This document shows positions 44,800 to 55,942 of a stretch of 64,000 nt of DNA, piece after piece. The DNA comes from Conchocele bisecta (Eukaryota; Mollusca; Bivalvia; Lucinida; Thyasiridae). The translations under genes were made by a program, and so were the position numbers. The notes below the pieces were generated by a model that saw nothing but the letters and a program-made list of their open reading frames with translations, ran no database searches and was not told the origin of the DNA. Each line of letters starts with the position of its first letter. Position 1 is the first letter of the stretch. The stretch is taken from contig CM055265.1 of NCBI GenBank assembly GCA_029237695.1, positions 72,517,912-72,581,911 on the forward strand. The letters are read 5' to 3'.

Positions 44800-46375
44800 C
44801 GCTCTGGTAGCCTGTCTGCCGCTGGTGCAAGCCGTCGGAACTGCAACATGTTAAAACGGGATAAGGCATCAGCGATAGTGTTCGTTTTACCCGATATATG
44901 CTTCGCAATAATCAGAAACTGCCCTTTGCTGCACACCGTATCAATCTCTGCACAAATTTCTGAATGAAAGAAATTTTTGACCGACCTTTATTGATAATGT
45001 CCACAGTAGCTGCATTATCACAATTAACCACTATTCTTCTCTTGGCCCATTTGTCGCCCCACAGCACAGTAGCCATGACTATCGGATATAGTTCATAGAG
45101 GGCCATAGACGCGACCGCGTCTGATGAAATGAATGAATCTGGGAAACACCCTTGAAACCACTTTCCACAGTAGTAACCAGCATATGCTCTTGGTGTGGCG
45201 TCTGTATAAAACTGCATGTCGTCGGCCAGTGTATGTTCATCATTCATAAACATCGAAACACCGTTCCAATCTTGCAGAAATTTCGACCACATACTTATGT
45301 CAGATCTGCATTCAGCAGATATTTTAATGTAATGATGTAATTTACTGACCGAAGACGACAATAAAATCATGTATGACACAAATGCACGACCCGGATAAAT
45401 CACCCGGCATGCAAAATTGAGATGTCCCAGAAGACTTAGCAACTCCCTTTTAGTACACAACTTCTTTGTTGAGAACGCTTGAAGCAGAGCAGCAATGCGC
45501 TGTATTTTTTCTAACAGCAATCTGGCCTCCATTTTCACGCTGTCTAATATGATACCTAAATACTCAATTACTGTAACAGGTCCCATAGTTTTTGTAGGTG
45601 ATAATGGTATGCCTAATCTTGCAAAAACAAACCACAAAATAGCCATAGTACCATCAGCATCTTCTGTCGGGCCATTTATCGTGAGGAAGTCATCCAGCAA
45701 ATGTAGAAAATGTTTCACCCCATAATTGTTTTTCAGAATCCAGCAAATAGCCTGTGACAGGCAGTCAAAATTTTGGGGCTAGATCGACTGCCAAAAACTA
45801 ATCTGGTATAGAAATAATACATATCATCCCATTTAATGCACTGAAAGGGCCACAACTCCTTCAGGACAGGAATCTGTTTAAAAGCATCCCTATATATAAT
45901 GTCCACTTTACAAAATCCACTCCCAATACCTTGCTTTCTTGTAATATATATGGCATAGTCAATTGTAACATATGTCAAAGAGTGTTCCTCTTTATCTATC
46001 TATAAGGTCGTTAAGACTTGGATGTAAAATATTATCATGGGGTGCTGAGAAATCCACAATCAATCTCTTTTTCCCATAGTACTTTCCCTCAGCTATACCG
46101 ATTGGACTGATGCGATATTGGTATGGTATGGAATCAAACGGGCCAATCACTTATCCTTTTTCAAGTTCAGACTGAACCAACTGTGAAGTTATGTCATGCT
46201 GCTTGATTGTCGACAACAGGTTTCTACATGGAAAAGGTAACTTAGGTAGCTGTGAAATTCCTGTTTCGAAACCGTGCAAAAAACCATGAATTAGGTAATT
46301 ACTAAAGTTATTGTCCGGATGCCGTTTCAACTCATCAGCCAATTCATGAACATGAATAGGGCTTACTCGAGACAT
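44780..46375 (-). pseudogene. Reverse transcriptase-RNase H region
   Basis: Reads on the minus strand in several frames. An N-terminal part with the His-Pro-Asp and Gly-Phe-x-x-Gly landmarks of this family (46375-46151) is followed by a stop just before Val-Ile-Gly-Pro-Phe and by Lys-Lys-Arg-Leu-Ile-Val-Asp. The RT core has Lys-Val-Asp-Ile and Phe-Gly-Ser-Arg-Ser-Ser-Pro (45978-45733), then a frameshift in the ccccaaaatttt run near 45770, then Leu-Leu-Asp-Asp-Phe (catalytic DD) and Leu-Gly-Ile-Ile-Leu. RNase H shows Phe-Tyr-Thr-Asp-Ala-Thr, Tyr-Glu-Leu and Asn-Cys-Asp-Asn. Another shift near 44920 precedes His-Ile-Ser-Gly...Ala-Asp-Ala-Leu-Ser-Arg-Phe, the typical end. At least four lesions: inactive. 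Confidence 0.85.
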
Positions 46376-46425
46376 TATCTCAATGACAATGTTGGAATTC
46401 TCTGTCCCTGGCCTTTCCAGTTTTT

Positions 46426-46749
46426 TTAGTTTTCACAATTACATTTCGAGTGATCCTTGCCTTTGCATAGTAAGCACACATGAATGAACTTGCAATGAGA
46501 AACCCGACATCCACGTTGGGCTTTGAAATTGTTACAAATTTCATTCCCATTATGTAACACCCGCATTCGACCAAAGATGTCCCTGTTTGTGTTCCCGCGA
46601 TATGCCATACTGCCAACATTCGGATTCGCTGGTGTAGCGACCACCTGATTAGTTACAGAATCATTTGTGCGTATCACTAGCGAAGGACAAAAGTCAGACA
46701 TATGCAGCGTGCTTCCACACCCTGCACAAGCATTGGCTTTGTAATTGTA
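46426..46749 (-). pseudogene. Gag-like protein, C-terminal zinc-finger part
   Basis: About 108 residues open. A CX2CX4HX4C zinc knuckle lies at the start (Cys-Ala-Gly-Cys ... His ... Cys-Pro), then a CX8CX4CX3H cluster and a CX2CX4HX2C motif at the end, a nucleic-acid-binding tail as expected for gag of this order. It is separated from the N-terminal part by the 4.4-kb insertion at 46750-51153. Joining the flanks would leave the two parts out of register, so there is also a small indel. Confidence 0.7.
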
Positions 46750-47411
46750 TCCCCCGGACTCCATCGGGGGATACTATGGATTTGACAGCGCGCCGCGTCC
46801 GCGTCCTCGTCCGCGTCCGCCGCAGACACTTCTTGTCCGGAGCATAACTCGAACACCCTTTGGAATATTTTCATGAAACTTCACACATGCATAGACCACG
46901 ACCCGAAGGTGTGTCACGCACAAGAATGACAACTCTTGCGTAGCTAATTTTTTAGTTACCTCCCTTTTTTGTTTCTCGCACTGATTTCGTGTCCGGAGCA
47001 TAACTCAACCACCCTTTGAAATATTTTCATGAAACTTCACACATGCATAGACCATGACCCGAAGGTGTGTCGCGCACAAGAATGACAACTCTTGCATAGC
47101 TAATTTTTTAGTTATCTCCCTTTTTTGTTTCGCGCACTGATTGACCATAACTCGACCACCCTTTGGAATATTTTTATGAAACTTAACACATTCAATTAGA
47201 CCACGAACCGAAGGTGTGTCGTGCACAAGAATGACAACTCTTGCATAGCTAATTTTTTAGTTATCTCCCTTTTTTGTTTTCGCTCACTGATTTCCTGTCC
47301 GGAGCATAACTCGACCACCCTTTGGAATATTTTCATGAAACTTCATACATGCATAGACCACGACCCGGAGGTGTGTCGCACACAAGAATGACAACTCTTG
47401 CATAGCTAATC

Positions 47412-48375
47412 TGGACAATAATGCATGAAGACCTGTTTTCTCGTCTGCTCTGTACACCTTTTCTTGTGTGCTCTGTACACCTTACCTGTAGAGAGAACAA
47501 TAGAGACTGGGAGAACCATGTGCTAGCATGGGCTAGCATGTGCAAATGTCCAGTGCTTGACCACTGTTTACCACAGGTAATTTATACAGGTAAATTACTA
47601 CATTGGATATTACATTGAAAATATTGTGGCATTATGTGGACCTGTGCAGATATATGTAGATAAATATAGGACTATTAAAAAAAAATTCTGGGCTCCAGTA
47701 GCAAGCATTATTATTTTTAAATTTTTTTTTCTTTTTTTTTTCATTTTTTTTTTTTCATTTTTTTTTTTTTCAAATTATTTTTCAATTTTTGTCTAGTAGC
47801 ATAAGGTCGTAAGTGCTATATACAGACTATTCACCTGTGCATGTGCTAGCATGTGCAACTGACCACTGACCACTTACAGGTAATTTATACAGGTAAATGA
47901 TTATATTACATTTCCGTAAACTGTGTTGAAAATATTGTGGCAATATGTGGACCTGTGTATATATAATATGTAGATAAATATAGGACTATTAAAAAACATT
48001 CTGGGCTGCAGTAGGGAGCATTATTCTTTTATTTTTTTTAAATTTAATTTTTTTTTTCCATTTTTTTTTTTACATTCTTTTTCCATTTTTTAACTGACCA
48101 CTAACTTATTACAGGTAATTTATACAGGTACATTATTACATTTCCGTAAACTGTGTTGACAATATTGTGGCATTATGTGGACCTGTGCAGATATATGTAG
48201 ATAAATATAGGACTATTAAAAAAAAATTCTGGGCTCCAGTAGCAAGCATTATTATTTTTAATTTTTAAACTTTTTTTTTCCATTTTCTTTTTTCATTTTT
48301 TTTTTCAAATTCTTTTTCAATTTTTGTCTAGTAGCATAAGGTCGTAAGTGCTATATACAGACTATTGTCATATAA
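47412..48375. repeat. T-rich repeat block inside the Helitron-like element
   Basis: Two to three copies of a 240-300 bp unit (acaggtaatttatacaggta, ggacctgtg..agatatatgtag, aggactattaaaaaa, ttctgggct) separated by poly-T tracts. The gtctagtagcataaggtcgt segment occurs at 47790 and 48327. Confidence 0.7.
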
Positions 48376-48379
48376 TAAA

Positions 48380-48445
48380 ACAATTATTGACTAGTGAGCC
48401 ATAGAATATAATCTGATATTCTATGGCTCACTAGTCAATAATTGT
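48380..48445. repeat. Perfect palindrome, 30-bp arms
   Basis: Arms 48380-48409 and 48416-48445 are exact complements (gactagtgagccatagaat and its reverse), with a 6-base centre. Confidence 0.9.
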
Positions 48446-48582
48446 ATAATATGTTCGGGCCAGTGAAAATTGCTTTCGGGCCCAGGCTCGAGGTCAAGGA
48501 GGGACAAGGCGAGGCATCTGATTCCGCGGAGCATAACTCGAGCATTCCAGAGCATAACTCGAACACCCTTTGGAATATTTTT

Positions 48583-50783
48583 ATGCCCCACCACGATAGT
48601 GGAGGGGGCATTTAATGTTACTCTTGTCCGTCCGTCCGTCCGTCCGTCCGTCCGTCCGCACACACGAATGGGTACTTGTTGTAAGTGTACGGGGATCTTA
48701 TTGGGTAGGGTTAGGATAGTGTTGGGTACTCTTGTTGGGTATTTTTATACAGTAAAAACCCAACAAGTATTCATTCGTAGGAACGTGCGTCCCGTCCTCC
48801 CGCCCGTCCGTCCGTCCGTCCGTCCGTCACAAAACTTTAACACTCGGGTAAATGTCTCATAATTTTTTCATCCTTCGACCGATCTGCTTCATATTTCATA
48901 TACACATTGCTCTGATGGTTCACTACCGCCCTTTGCCAAATCCACGTTCGTCCTGCCCCCGCCAAGCCCAGGGTCAAGGTCACATACTTGGTGCTTCAAA
49001 AACTTTAACGTTTGTGTTAATATCTTATAATTTCTGTTTTCTTTCACGGATCAGCTTCATATTTCATATACACATTGCTCTAATGGTCCTCTACCGCCCT
49101 GTGCCAAATCCACGTTCGTCCTGCCCCCGCCAAGCCCAGGGTCAAGATTACATACTTGGTGCTTCAAAAACTTTAACGCTCGGGTAAATATCTTGTAATT
49201 TCTGTTTTCTTTCACGGATCAGCTTCATATTTCATATACGCATTGCTCTAATGGTCCTCTACCGCCCTGTGCCAAATCCACGTTCGTTCTGCCCCTGCCA
49301 AGCCCAGGGTCAAGGTCACATACTTAGTGCTTCAAAAACTTTAACGCTCGGGTAAATATCTTATACTTTCTGTTTTCTTTCATGGATCATCTTCATATTT
49401 CATATACGCATTGCTCTAATGGTCCTCTACCGCCCTGTACCAAATCCACGTTCGTCCTGCCCCGCCAATCCCAGGGTCAAGGTCACATACTTGGTGCTTC
49501 AAAAACTTTAACGCTCAGGTAAATATCTTATAATTTTTATTTCCATTCACAGATCAACTTCATATTTCATATACGCATTGCTCTAATGGTCCTCTACCGC
49601 CCTGTGCCAAATCCACGTTCGTCCTGCCCCCGCCAAGCCCAGGGTCAAGGTCACATACTTAGTGCTTCAAAAACTTTAACGCTCGGGTAAATATCTTATA
49701 ATTTCTGTTTTCTTTCACGGATCAGCTTCATATTTCATATACACATTGCTCTAATGGTCCTCTACCGCCCTGTGCCAAATCCACGTTCGTCCTGCCCCCG
49801 CCAAGCCCAGGGTCAAGATTACATAACTTGTGGCTTCAAAAACTTAACGCTCCGGTAAATATCTTGTAATTCTGTTTTCTTTCACGTATCAGCTTCATAT
49901 TTCATATACGCATTGCTCTAATGGTCCTCTACCGCCCTGTGCCAAATCCACGTTCGTTCTGCCCCCCCCTGCCAAGCCCAGGGTCAAGGTCACATACTTA
50001 GTGCTTCAAAAACTTTAACGCTCGGGTAAATATCTTATACTTTCTGTTTCTTTCATGGATCATCTTCATATTTCATATACGCATTGCTCTAATGGTCCTC
50101 TACCGCCCTGTACCAAATCCACGTTCGTCCTGCCCCGCCAATCCCAGGGTCAAGGTCACATACTTGGTGCTTCAAAAACTTTAGCGCTCAGGTAAATATC
50201 TTATAATTTTTATTTCCATTCACAGATCAGCTTCATATTTCATATACGCGTTGCTCTAATGGTCCTCTACCGCCCTGTGCCAAATCCACGTTCGTCCTGC
50301 CCCCGCCAAGCCCAGGGTCAAGGTCACATACTTAGTGCTTCAAAAACTTTAAAGCTCGGGTAAATATCTTATAATTTCTGTTTTCTTTCATGGATCATCT
50401 TCATATTTCATATACGCGTTGCTCTAATGGTCCTCTACCGCCCTGTGCCAAATCCACGTTCGTCCCGCCCCCGCCAAGCCCAGGGTTAACATCACATACT
50501 TAGAGCTTCAAAAACTTTAACTCTCGGGTAAATGTCTTATAATTTCTGTTTTCTTTCACGGATCAGCTTCATATTTCATATATGCATTGCTCTAATGGTC
50601 CTCTACCGCCCTGTGCCAAATCCACGTTTGTCCTGCCCCTGCCAAGCCCAGGGTCAAGGTCACATACTTGGTGCTTCAAAAACTTTAACGCTCAGGTAAA
50701 AGAAAATTTTGACTTGCAATTTGGCCTCATTTATTATCAAAGCGATATGTGGGACATCCGTGTTCTATGAACACTTTTTCTAG
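48583..50783 (+). mobile_element. Helitron-like element nested in 46750-51153
   Basis: Starts atgccccaccacg with a stem to gtggagggggcat, followed by a GTCC microsatellite (48629-48657) and a second one at 48796-48828, then about 11 tandem units of roughly 172 bp (aactttaacgctcgggtaaa, catatttcatatacgcattg, gtgccaaatccacgttcg, cccagggtcaaggtcac), ending gggacatccgtg...tttttctag followed by T. The host repeat resumes immediately after (aaacttcacacatgc). Confidence 0.75.
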
Positions 50784-51153
50784 TTTATTAAACTTCACAC
50801 ATGCATAGAAGACGACCCAAAGGTGTGTCGCACGTAAGAATGACAACTCTTGCGTCGTTAATTTCTTAGTTATCTCCCTTTGTTGTTTCATGCACTGATT
50901 TCGTGTCTGGAGCATAACTCGAACACCCTTTGGAATATTTTCATGAAACTTCACACATGCATAGACCACAACCCTAAAGGTGTGTCACGCAAGAATGACA
51001 ACTCTTGCATCACTAATTTTTTAGTTATCTCCTTTTGTTTTTCCCGTCACTGATTTTGTCTCCGGAGCATAACTCGAACACCCTTTTTTCAAACTACTTG
51101 TGTATCTGGGGAGGGGGATACACATGCGCTTGTCGACAAGCATCCATTTCTAG

Positions 51154-52279
51154 TTAGAAAATATGAACAATACAGATTGCTATTTCTTACAAACCAATCA
51201 ATCCTAATTCCATTGAATCTGAGATGGGCCGCTGCTTGGGCAGAGAACATCTTGTGATACTCGTAAAACCCCTTCCCAGAATAACGAGTTGCCATGTCGA
51301 TAATATCCCGTTCATACAAATCTAGCTCCGGCCTTCTACTGGGGTGTGCCTGACACATGATGTTTTTATAGATAGAAAATGCCTGTATAAATTGTGGTAA
51401 AGTCAACTCTGTGTTCAAACGATGATCCACTTTCTGACCGCTGCTGGTGGTTTGGACTTGTTCACTATGATTGAAGTACGGGATCAACAGAGACGCCAAA
51501 TTAATATCCTTACCTTCCTGAATGTGCTGTTTCATAGTCGGGTGAACAGTCTCCACGAGCGTTAGCGCTTTGGCCGAAAAACCATATGCAGAACGCGCAT
51601 TTTCAATTTTGTTGTTGACATTCGTGTTGTTGTTGTTGTTGTTGTTGTTGTTGTGCAGATTTGTAAATAAATCCGCCGCTGAATTCGAGGGACCCACAAA
51701 TCGGCCAGAGGCGGAGACGCTTGGCAATTCGTCGGGAATATTTTCTATTGGATTTCTGTTTTGAACATGAACGAACGTACTCGGCACATTACGTTGTACC
51801 AGGTTATCCAGGTTCCTGGTAAGTGTAGAGACTGTGCGCTGAAGCAATGACACGCTCGCTCGTAGAGACGCGATTTCGGTATTTGAGTCCCCTCTACTTT
51901 CGGTTTCACCAGCTTCCGGATACAGAAATTGCGCATGCGCCGACGGAATCGGCTCGCGACCTAGATTCGTAGACCCCTTCTGCGCCGGCTGCTGCGCAGA
52001 TACGTCATTTGTTATGATAACCGCACCGCTAGAGGTGACCTGATTTGCAGACGAAACCTCCCCGACTTTTGCCAACTGATAGAGGCGAATTAACCGAGCC
52101 TTCTTGACGCACAATCCCGGGTTTACTCCCATTTGATGCAAGACCTCTCTTAACTTCTGGACACTCCAATTCTGAGGCTGAGACATATTATACGACGAAT
52201 TACGTGCATCTGTATTTGATTCAGATTCCACTTCTGTAGACTTGCGCTTACGTCGGCTTGATGCCGGCCGCAGATCCAT
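51154..52279 (-). pseudogene. Gag-like protein, N-terminal part (SAP-like)
   Basis: Starts at ATG 52279 and runs about 375 residues to the insertion. Basic N-terminus (Arg-Arg-Lys-Arg-Lys), then at about residues 38-75 a helix-rich stretch (Trp-Ser-Val-Gln-Lys-Leu-Arg, Leu-Ile-Arg-Leu-Tyr) resembling a SAP-type DNA-binding motif, a possible coiled coil near 145-165, a poly-Asn run at about 215-225, and a conserved-looking region at 265-375 ending Ile-Asp-Trp-Phe-Val-Arg-Asn, typical of gag in this order. It is truncated by the Helitron-like insertion; the codons after 51154 come from that element. The poly-Asn (ttg)n tract is a length-variable site. Confidence 0.7.
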
Positions 52280-52857
52280 GTTAGTTATTAGTTGAACTAA
52301 AATTCACGAGTTCCTAGACAATCTAGAATATCTTAATTGGTGTAGACGAATGATCAGAATGATCCTCCCCGATTCACGCTTGATTCAAAGACATCGTCCG
52401 TTGTAAATCCGAGAAACAATATCAATTGAAACACAAGTATTTATCGTTCGCCAATTATATAACATCCATGTAACGGAATAGAATGTAATCAGTATTAAAT
52501 CCGAGATTTATATATGAATTAAGCTTCACATCCACGATGACGAACTATACACCATAATGTATTTCGCAACACTGATGCCGGGAGAAGGTAACATTGGTGT
52601 GCCCTTCCCAAAGTTATTGACCTATTAACTAGCCAATACATTATGTGTACAGTCCCATAGAAAACGAACAGCCAAATACCAAGCTGATTGTGACAGGCTA
52701 ATGTTCCTGTTAATGATTTTGTATTGCACTATGGGGTCAGCTAATGAGATAACAAAGCATGCCGAACTACTTTCACTGCCCATTAGTCCGGCTGTGGCTG
52801 CAGCTGGAGTCTCCAGTAACCGCCAGACTCGACCATAGTGCATGAGAATGTGTACAG
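52280..52857. other. Upstream flank of the retrotransposon
   Basis: Probably holds the 5' repeat and promoter of the element, but no repeat pair with 43160-43800 was found by eye. Confidence 0.35.
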
Positions 52858-53148
52858 GTGAGTTTTATTACCACCAGCGACTATTATGGCCGTAATCTTT
52901 ACAGCTTAGGTCCAGATCAGAATGAGCAGTCATATCAGGATCTAGACTGTTACCGACTGGATTCATCATTGTCTAAATGGATTAGCAACCCTGATCTTGT
53001 TCCATGCTCTCTTGGTAGCCTACAACATGTGTGTGCTGATTTCCACAATAATGTTGGGAGAATTGCTTGTTCTAACAGCTATAAGCTGATGATACAAGAA
53101 CACACTAGTCTTCTAACCAGTGTAGATATATCTGCGGGTTCAAACTGA
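52858..53148 (+). other. Unrecognised 96-codon open frame
   Basis: An open frame of 96 codons with a mixed, protein-like composition including five cysteines and several Tyr and Trp. It lies between repeats and no domain is recognised. The sequence gtacaggtgagt just upstream looks like a splice donor. It could be an exon remnant or chance. Confidence 0.2.
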
Positions 53149-54720
53149 CCAGCACACTGGCAAGTTACAAATTAAAATGTGCTGTTGATACATAATTACA
53201 TGTAGCATATGTTATGTTACATACACCTTGCAGAAATAAATATCTTCATTGCAAAACCTTACTTCAATCTCAAAGTCAGACTTGACACAAGGAATTTAGC
53301 TGAGTGTGAGTCCTGGCTGGGGAATGGACCTTACGACATATGCGACAGTGTAGCCCCAGATCAACCAGCGCATCCGTGCAGTCTGACCAGGGCCTATATT
53401 TGTCGTGTTTTGTTTTCATCGAAGTAGTAACAATAATGATACCAGCAAAACGCCTCGACTTGAATCGTACTTAGTGCGTTTGCAAAAGGAATTATGTTTT
53501 GAGTTCAAGTTGGCGATTGGAAAAGTTTTATAAACTATCAACAGAGCTTCAGTCAAGGTGCGTAATTTGGTAGGATTTCGTTATTTCTTCATCAAAAATG
53601 GCAAGTTGGGAGCTATGATAAGCTTATTATTTCTTACTGGAGCATAACATGATTCAGCTCTCAAGTACCGGGGGGGGAGGGGGGGGGGGGACAAAACGAT
53701 ACAAGAGGACCAGACCATGTAGGTCGGCATTCCGGGAAGGTTGAACACACACCGATCGTTAAATTTAAATTTGTTAAATTACCCATCACATGCTCCCTCC
53801 TACCACCCATTCCCATGTTGGAATAAATTTGGGATAGTGTGTATAAATAGGTCATCAAACTTTGGTCAAGAGTACAACTACAGACACAGTCAGTTTATTT
53901 GATACTGAATGAATGACTGTTAAAATGTTTGATTAGAAAAGTTTTATAAACTATCAACAGAGCTCAAGCTAAGGTGCGTAATTTTATCAATTCTGGATAA
54001 CAACAAATTTCTGCACCAAAAAATGGCAAGTTGGGAGTCTCAATGATCTCAATGAGACGATTCTAAAGGACTCCTAACTTGCTATCTTTCATTGAGAAAT
54101 AAGAATTTCGCCACCAAAGTATGCACCTGACACGGAGCTCGATCTGTATCAATCTCCAAGTCCGTGCAGTCTGATCAGGGCTAAAGTTTTTTGAAGGAGT
54201 AACATTAATGATACCAGGAAAACGCTTTGACTCCCAATCATTCTCAGTGTCAATTAGTGCAAATATTCTAATCAATAACACACAATTGCAAATTATACAT
54301 ATTTGGCCTTATATTTGTATATACGTATACTATGTACACAGTGATCCGTTATGAGACCAACCATGTTAGTAATTTGATACATTTCCACAGTTGTCATAGT
54401 TCATGAAAAATATTTACATAATTTATGATTTTCTTCCGTACATGACAACGAATATTTATGACACTTTCAAAGCATATTGCAAGATTTCATCATTTATTAA
54501 AAAACACAAGACTGTTATAAATATTATTCTTTGAATATCGCGGATGCTATTATGTATGAAATCAATTGAGATAGACGGAATGGCGAACCGTGCAGACCCT
54601 GATCAGACTGCGCGGATATGCAGGCTGATTTGGGTAGCAGAGTTGGTAGCATAGATCATAAGCCCCATTTCTCCGTCATGACAACATATGCCATATGTAT
54701 GCATGTATGTCATAGATAAT
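53149..54720. repeat. Short dispersed repeats in the intron
   Basis: Motif pairs such as ccccagatcaaccagcgcat / gtgcagtctgaccaggg recur in diverged form at 53340, 54150 and 54590, with aatgataccagcaaaacgc beside two of them. Copies of aaaatggcaagttgggag are at 53597 and 54020. No exon. Confidence 0.45.
54023..54084. repeat. Hairpin repeat with gcaagttgggag arms
   Basis: Arms ggcaagttgggagt / actcctaacttgc around gatctcaatgagacgattct. Same family as 38539-38599. Confidence 0.65.
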
Positions 54721-55598
54721 TGCAGGTTTTGCAATCGTGGTGCCATAATTATGTGCTCTTCATATTTACTGCTACATTTTGAATAAAATATAAAAATACA
54801 GCAAATATCTAGTACATATCTCTGCTATCGAATAATAACAAAAATAGATTAGTATTTATTATATCTTCCCATTTTAGTTCAGTAACCAGACATATTTATT
54901 CTGAGATTCAGTTGACAATGTTTACATATCTATAAATATATGCACGCTCTCCCCTGCTGTCTGCTAAATTAACCCACCAGGAACTCCAGTGTATCATGTA
55001 ACGTTGTCCCATAGTGTATAAACTATAATTAATAATTATCATTATAAATATTACAAACATGGAGGATAATCACAGTGCATGGTTTCTTTATTTTATTTTA
55101 ACCCTTTCAACACCACAGACCTCTATAGAGACAATGTTTGCAAACAATGCAGATCCAGATGAGCCGGCTCGTAACGAGCCGTCTCATCAGGATCTCCACT
55201 GTTTGTTAATAGTTATCAAATTTGAAAAAATTACCCTTTCTGAAGAATGTAATAGCCTGGAAATTTGAATGGACCAATGAAATAGCATGAAACAGTGGCA
55301 TGGAACAGCCCATTAAGTTACTTGGTGTTGAAAGGGTTAAATTCATCAAAAATGTCAAGTAAAACAAATCGAACACACAACAATTTATTACCGACAATGT
55401 TTTAACACGGATATGCCCCGGGTATGTGTCATAAAATGGGCATTACTTGGTGTCAAAATCGGATTGGCATTATTTTTGGACCGAATTTTAAGAATAGTTT
55501 GCAGATCTGTCGGTCTGAGATTTCAAAATTTGGTCCAGAACCAACAAATTAAATTTTTAGAAGCCCTGTAATACAATGATATGTGTGGTATGTTTCAG
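54721..55598. other. Intron upstream of the SEA-like exon
   Basis: Contains a small inverted repeat at about 55138-55206 (atccagatgagccggctcg / cgagccgtctcatcaggat). No exon. Confidence 0.45.
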
Positions 55599-55714
55599 CT
55601 GTTAGCGATAGATTTTCAAACCAGTTTGAGACAATTGGCCTCATATACACAGCAGAGCTGGATGACCCAACATCGGACACATTCCAGTTATATGCAGATT
55701 CATTTTGCAGCCAA
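55599..55714 (+). CDS. SEA-like domain exon 1
   Basis: Exon of 116 bp with acceptor gtttcag and donor gtaagt. It starts in phase 1 and ends in phase 0, with 38 full codons. It encodes Phe-x-x-x-Phe-Glu-x-Ile-Gly-Leu-Ile-Tyr, then Ala-Glu-Leu-Asp-Asp-Pro-Thr-Ser-Asp and a Cys near the end. This matches the first strand and helix of the SEA domain, whose consensus has a yt-x-dL-x-dpsS block. Its phase fits directly behind any EGF exon of the arrays. SEA domains sit in the stalk of mucin-like and other glycosylated membrane proteins. It is too short to stand out as an open frame and was found from splice sites and protein pattern. Confidence 0.75.
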
Positions 55715-55942
55715 GTAAGTATTTTGTCCATTTGCCTTGTAATACAGTAACAACACCCACAAAACATAAATGTTGCTGTGACTGGAGAAATGGGGCTTAT
55801 GTGATTTGTGATCAGTCAGATAATGATCTGTATTGCTTACTAGAAGCATGACGGGTGTTTAACCCTTTCAACACTACAGACCTGTGAAGTGGTATTGGCA
55901 AATAGTGTAGATCCAGATGAGCCGGCTCATCAGGATCTGCAC

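Larger units (their letters stand above)
46750..51153. mobile_element. Helitron-like element inserted in gag
   Basis: Begins TCCCCCGG directly after A and ends TTTCTAG directly before T, the canonical TC...CTRR ends and A^T target of Helitrons. A stem (cccccgg...cgggggat) is at the 5' end. Tandem units of about 160 bp (catgaaacttcacacatgca, gtgtgtcgcgcacaagaatg, ccggagcataactcg) are at 46830-47410 and again at 50790-51080. The middle is filled by a T-rich repeat block and a nested element. No Rep/helicase, so it is non-autonomous. Confidence 0.75.
43160..52279 (-). mobile_element. Ngaro/DIRS-type YR retrotransposon, dead
   Basis: On the minus strand the order is gag-like, reverse transcriptase, RNase H, tyrosine recombinase. 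That is the layout of the tyrosine-recombinase (DIRS/Ngaro) order, which integrates without an integrase. No methyltransferase domain was noticed, which leans toward Ngaro. The gag is split by a 4.4-kb insertion and pol carries stops and frameshifts. Terminal split repeats could not be identified, so the outer limits are approximate. Confidence 0.75.

Noticed and set aside
48470..50770. Open frames in the 172-bp tandem repeats
   Set aside because: Repeat-derived frames (for example Ser-Val-Arg-Pro from the GTCC microsatellite) broken by unit variation.
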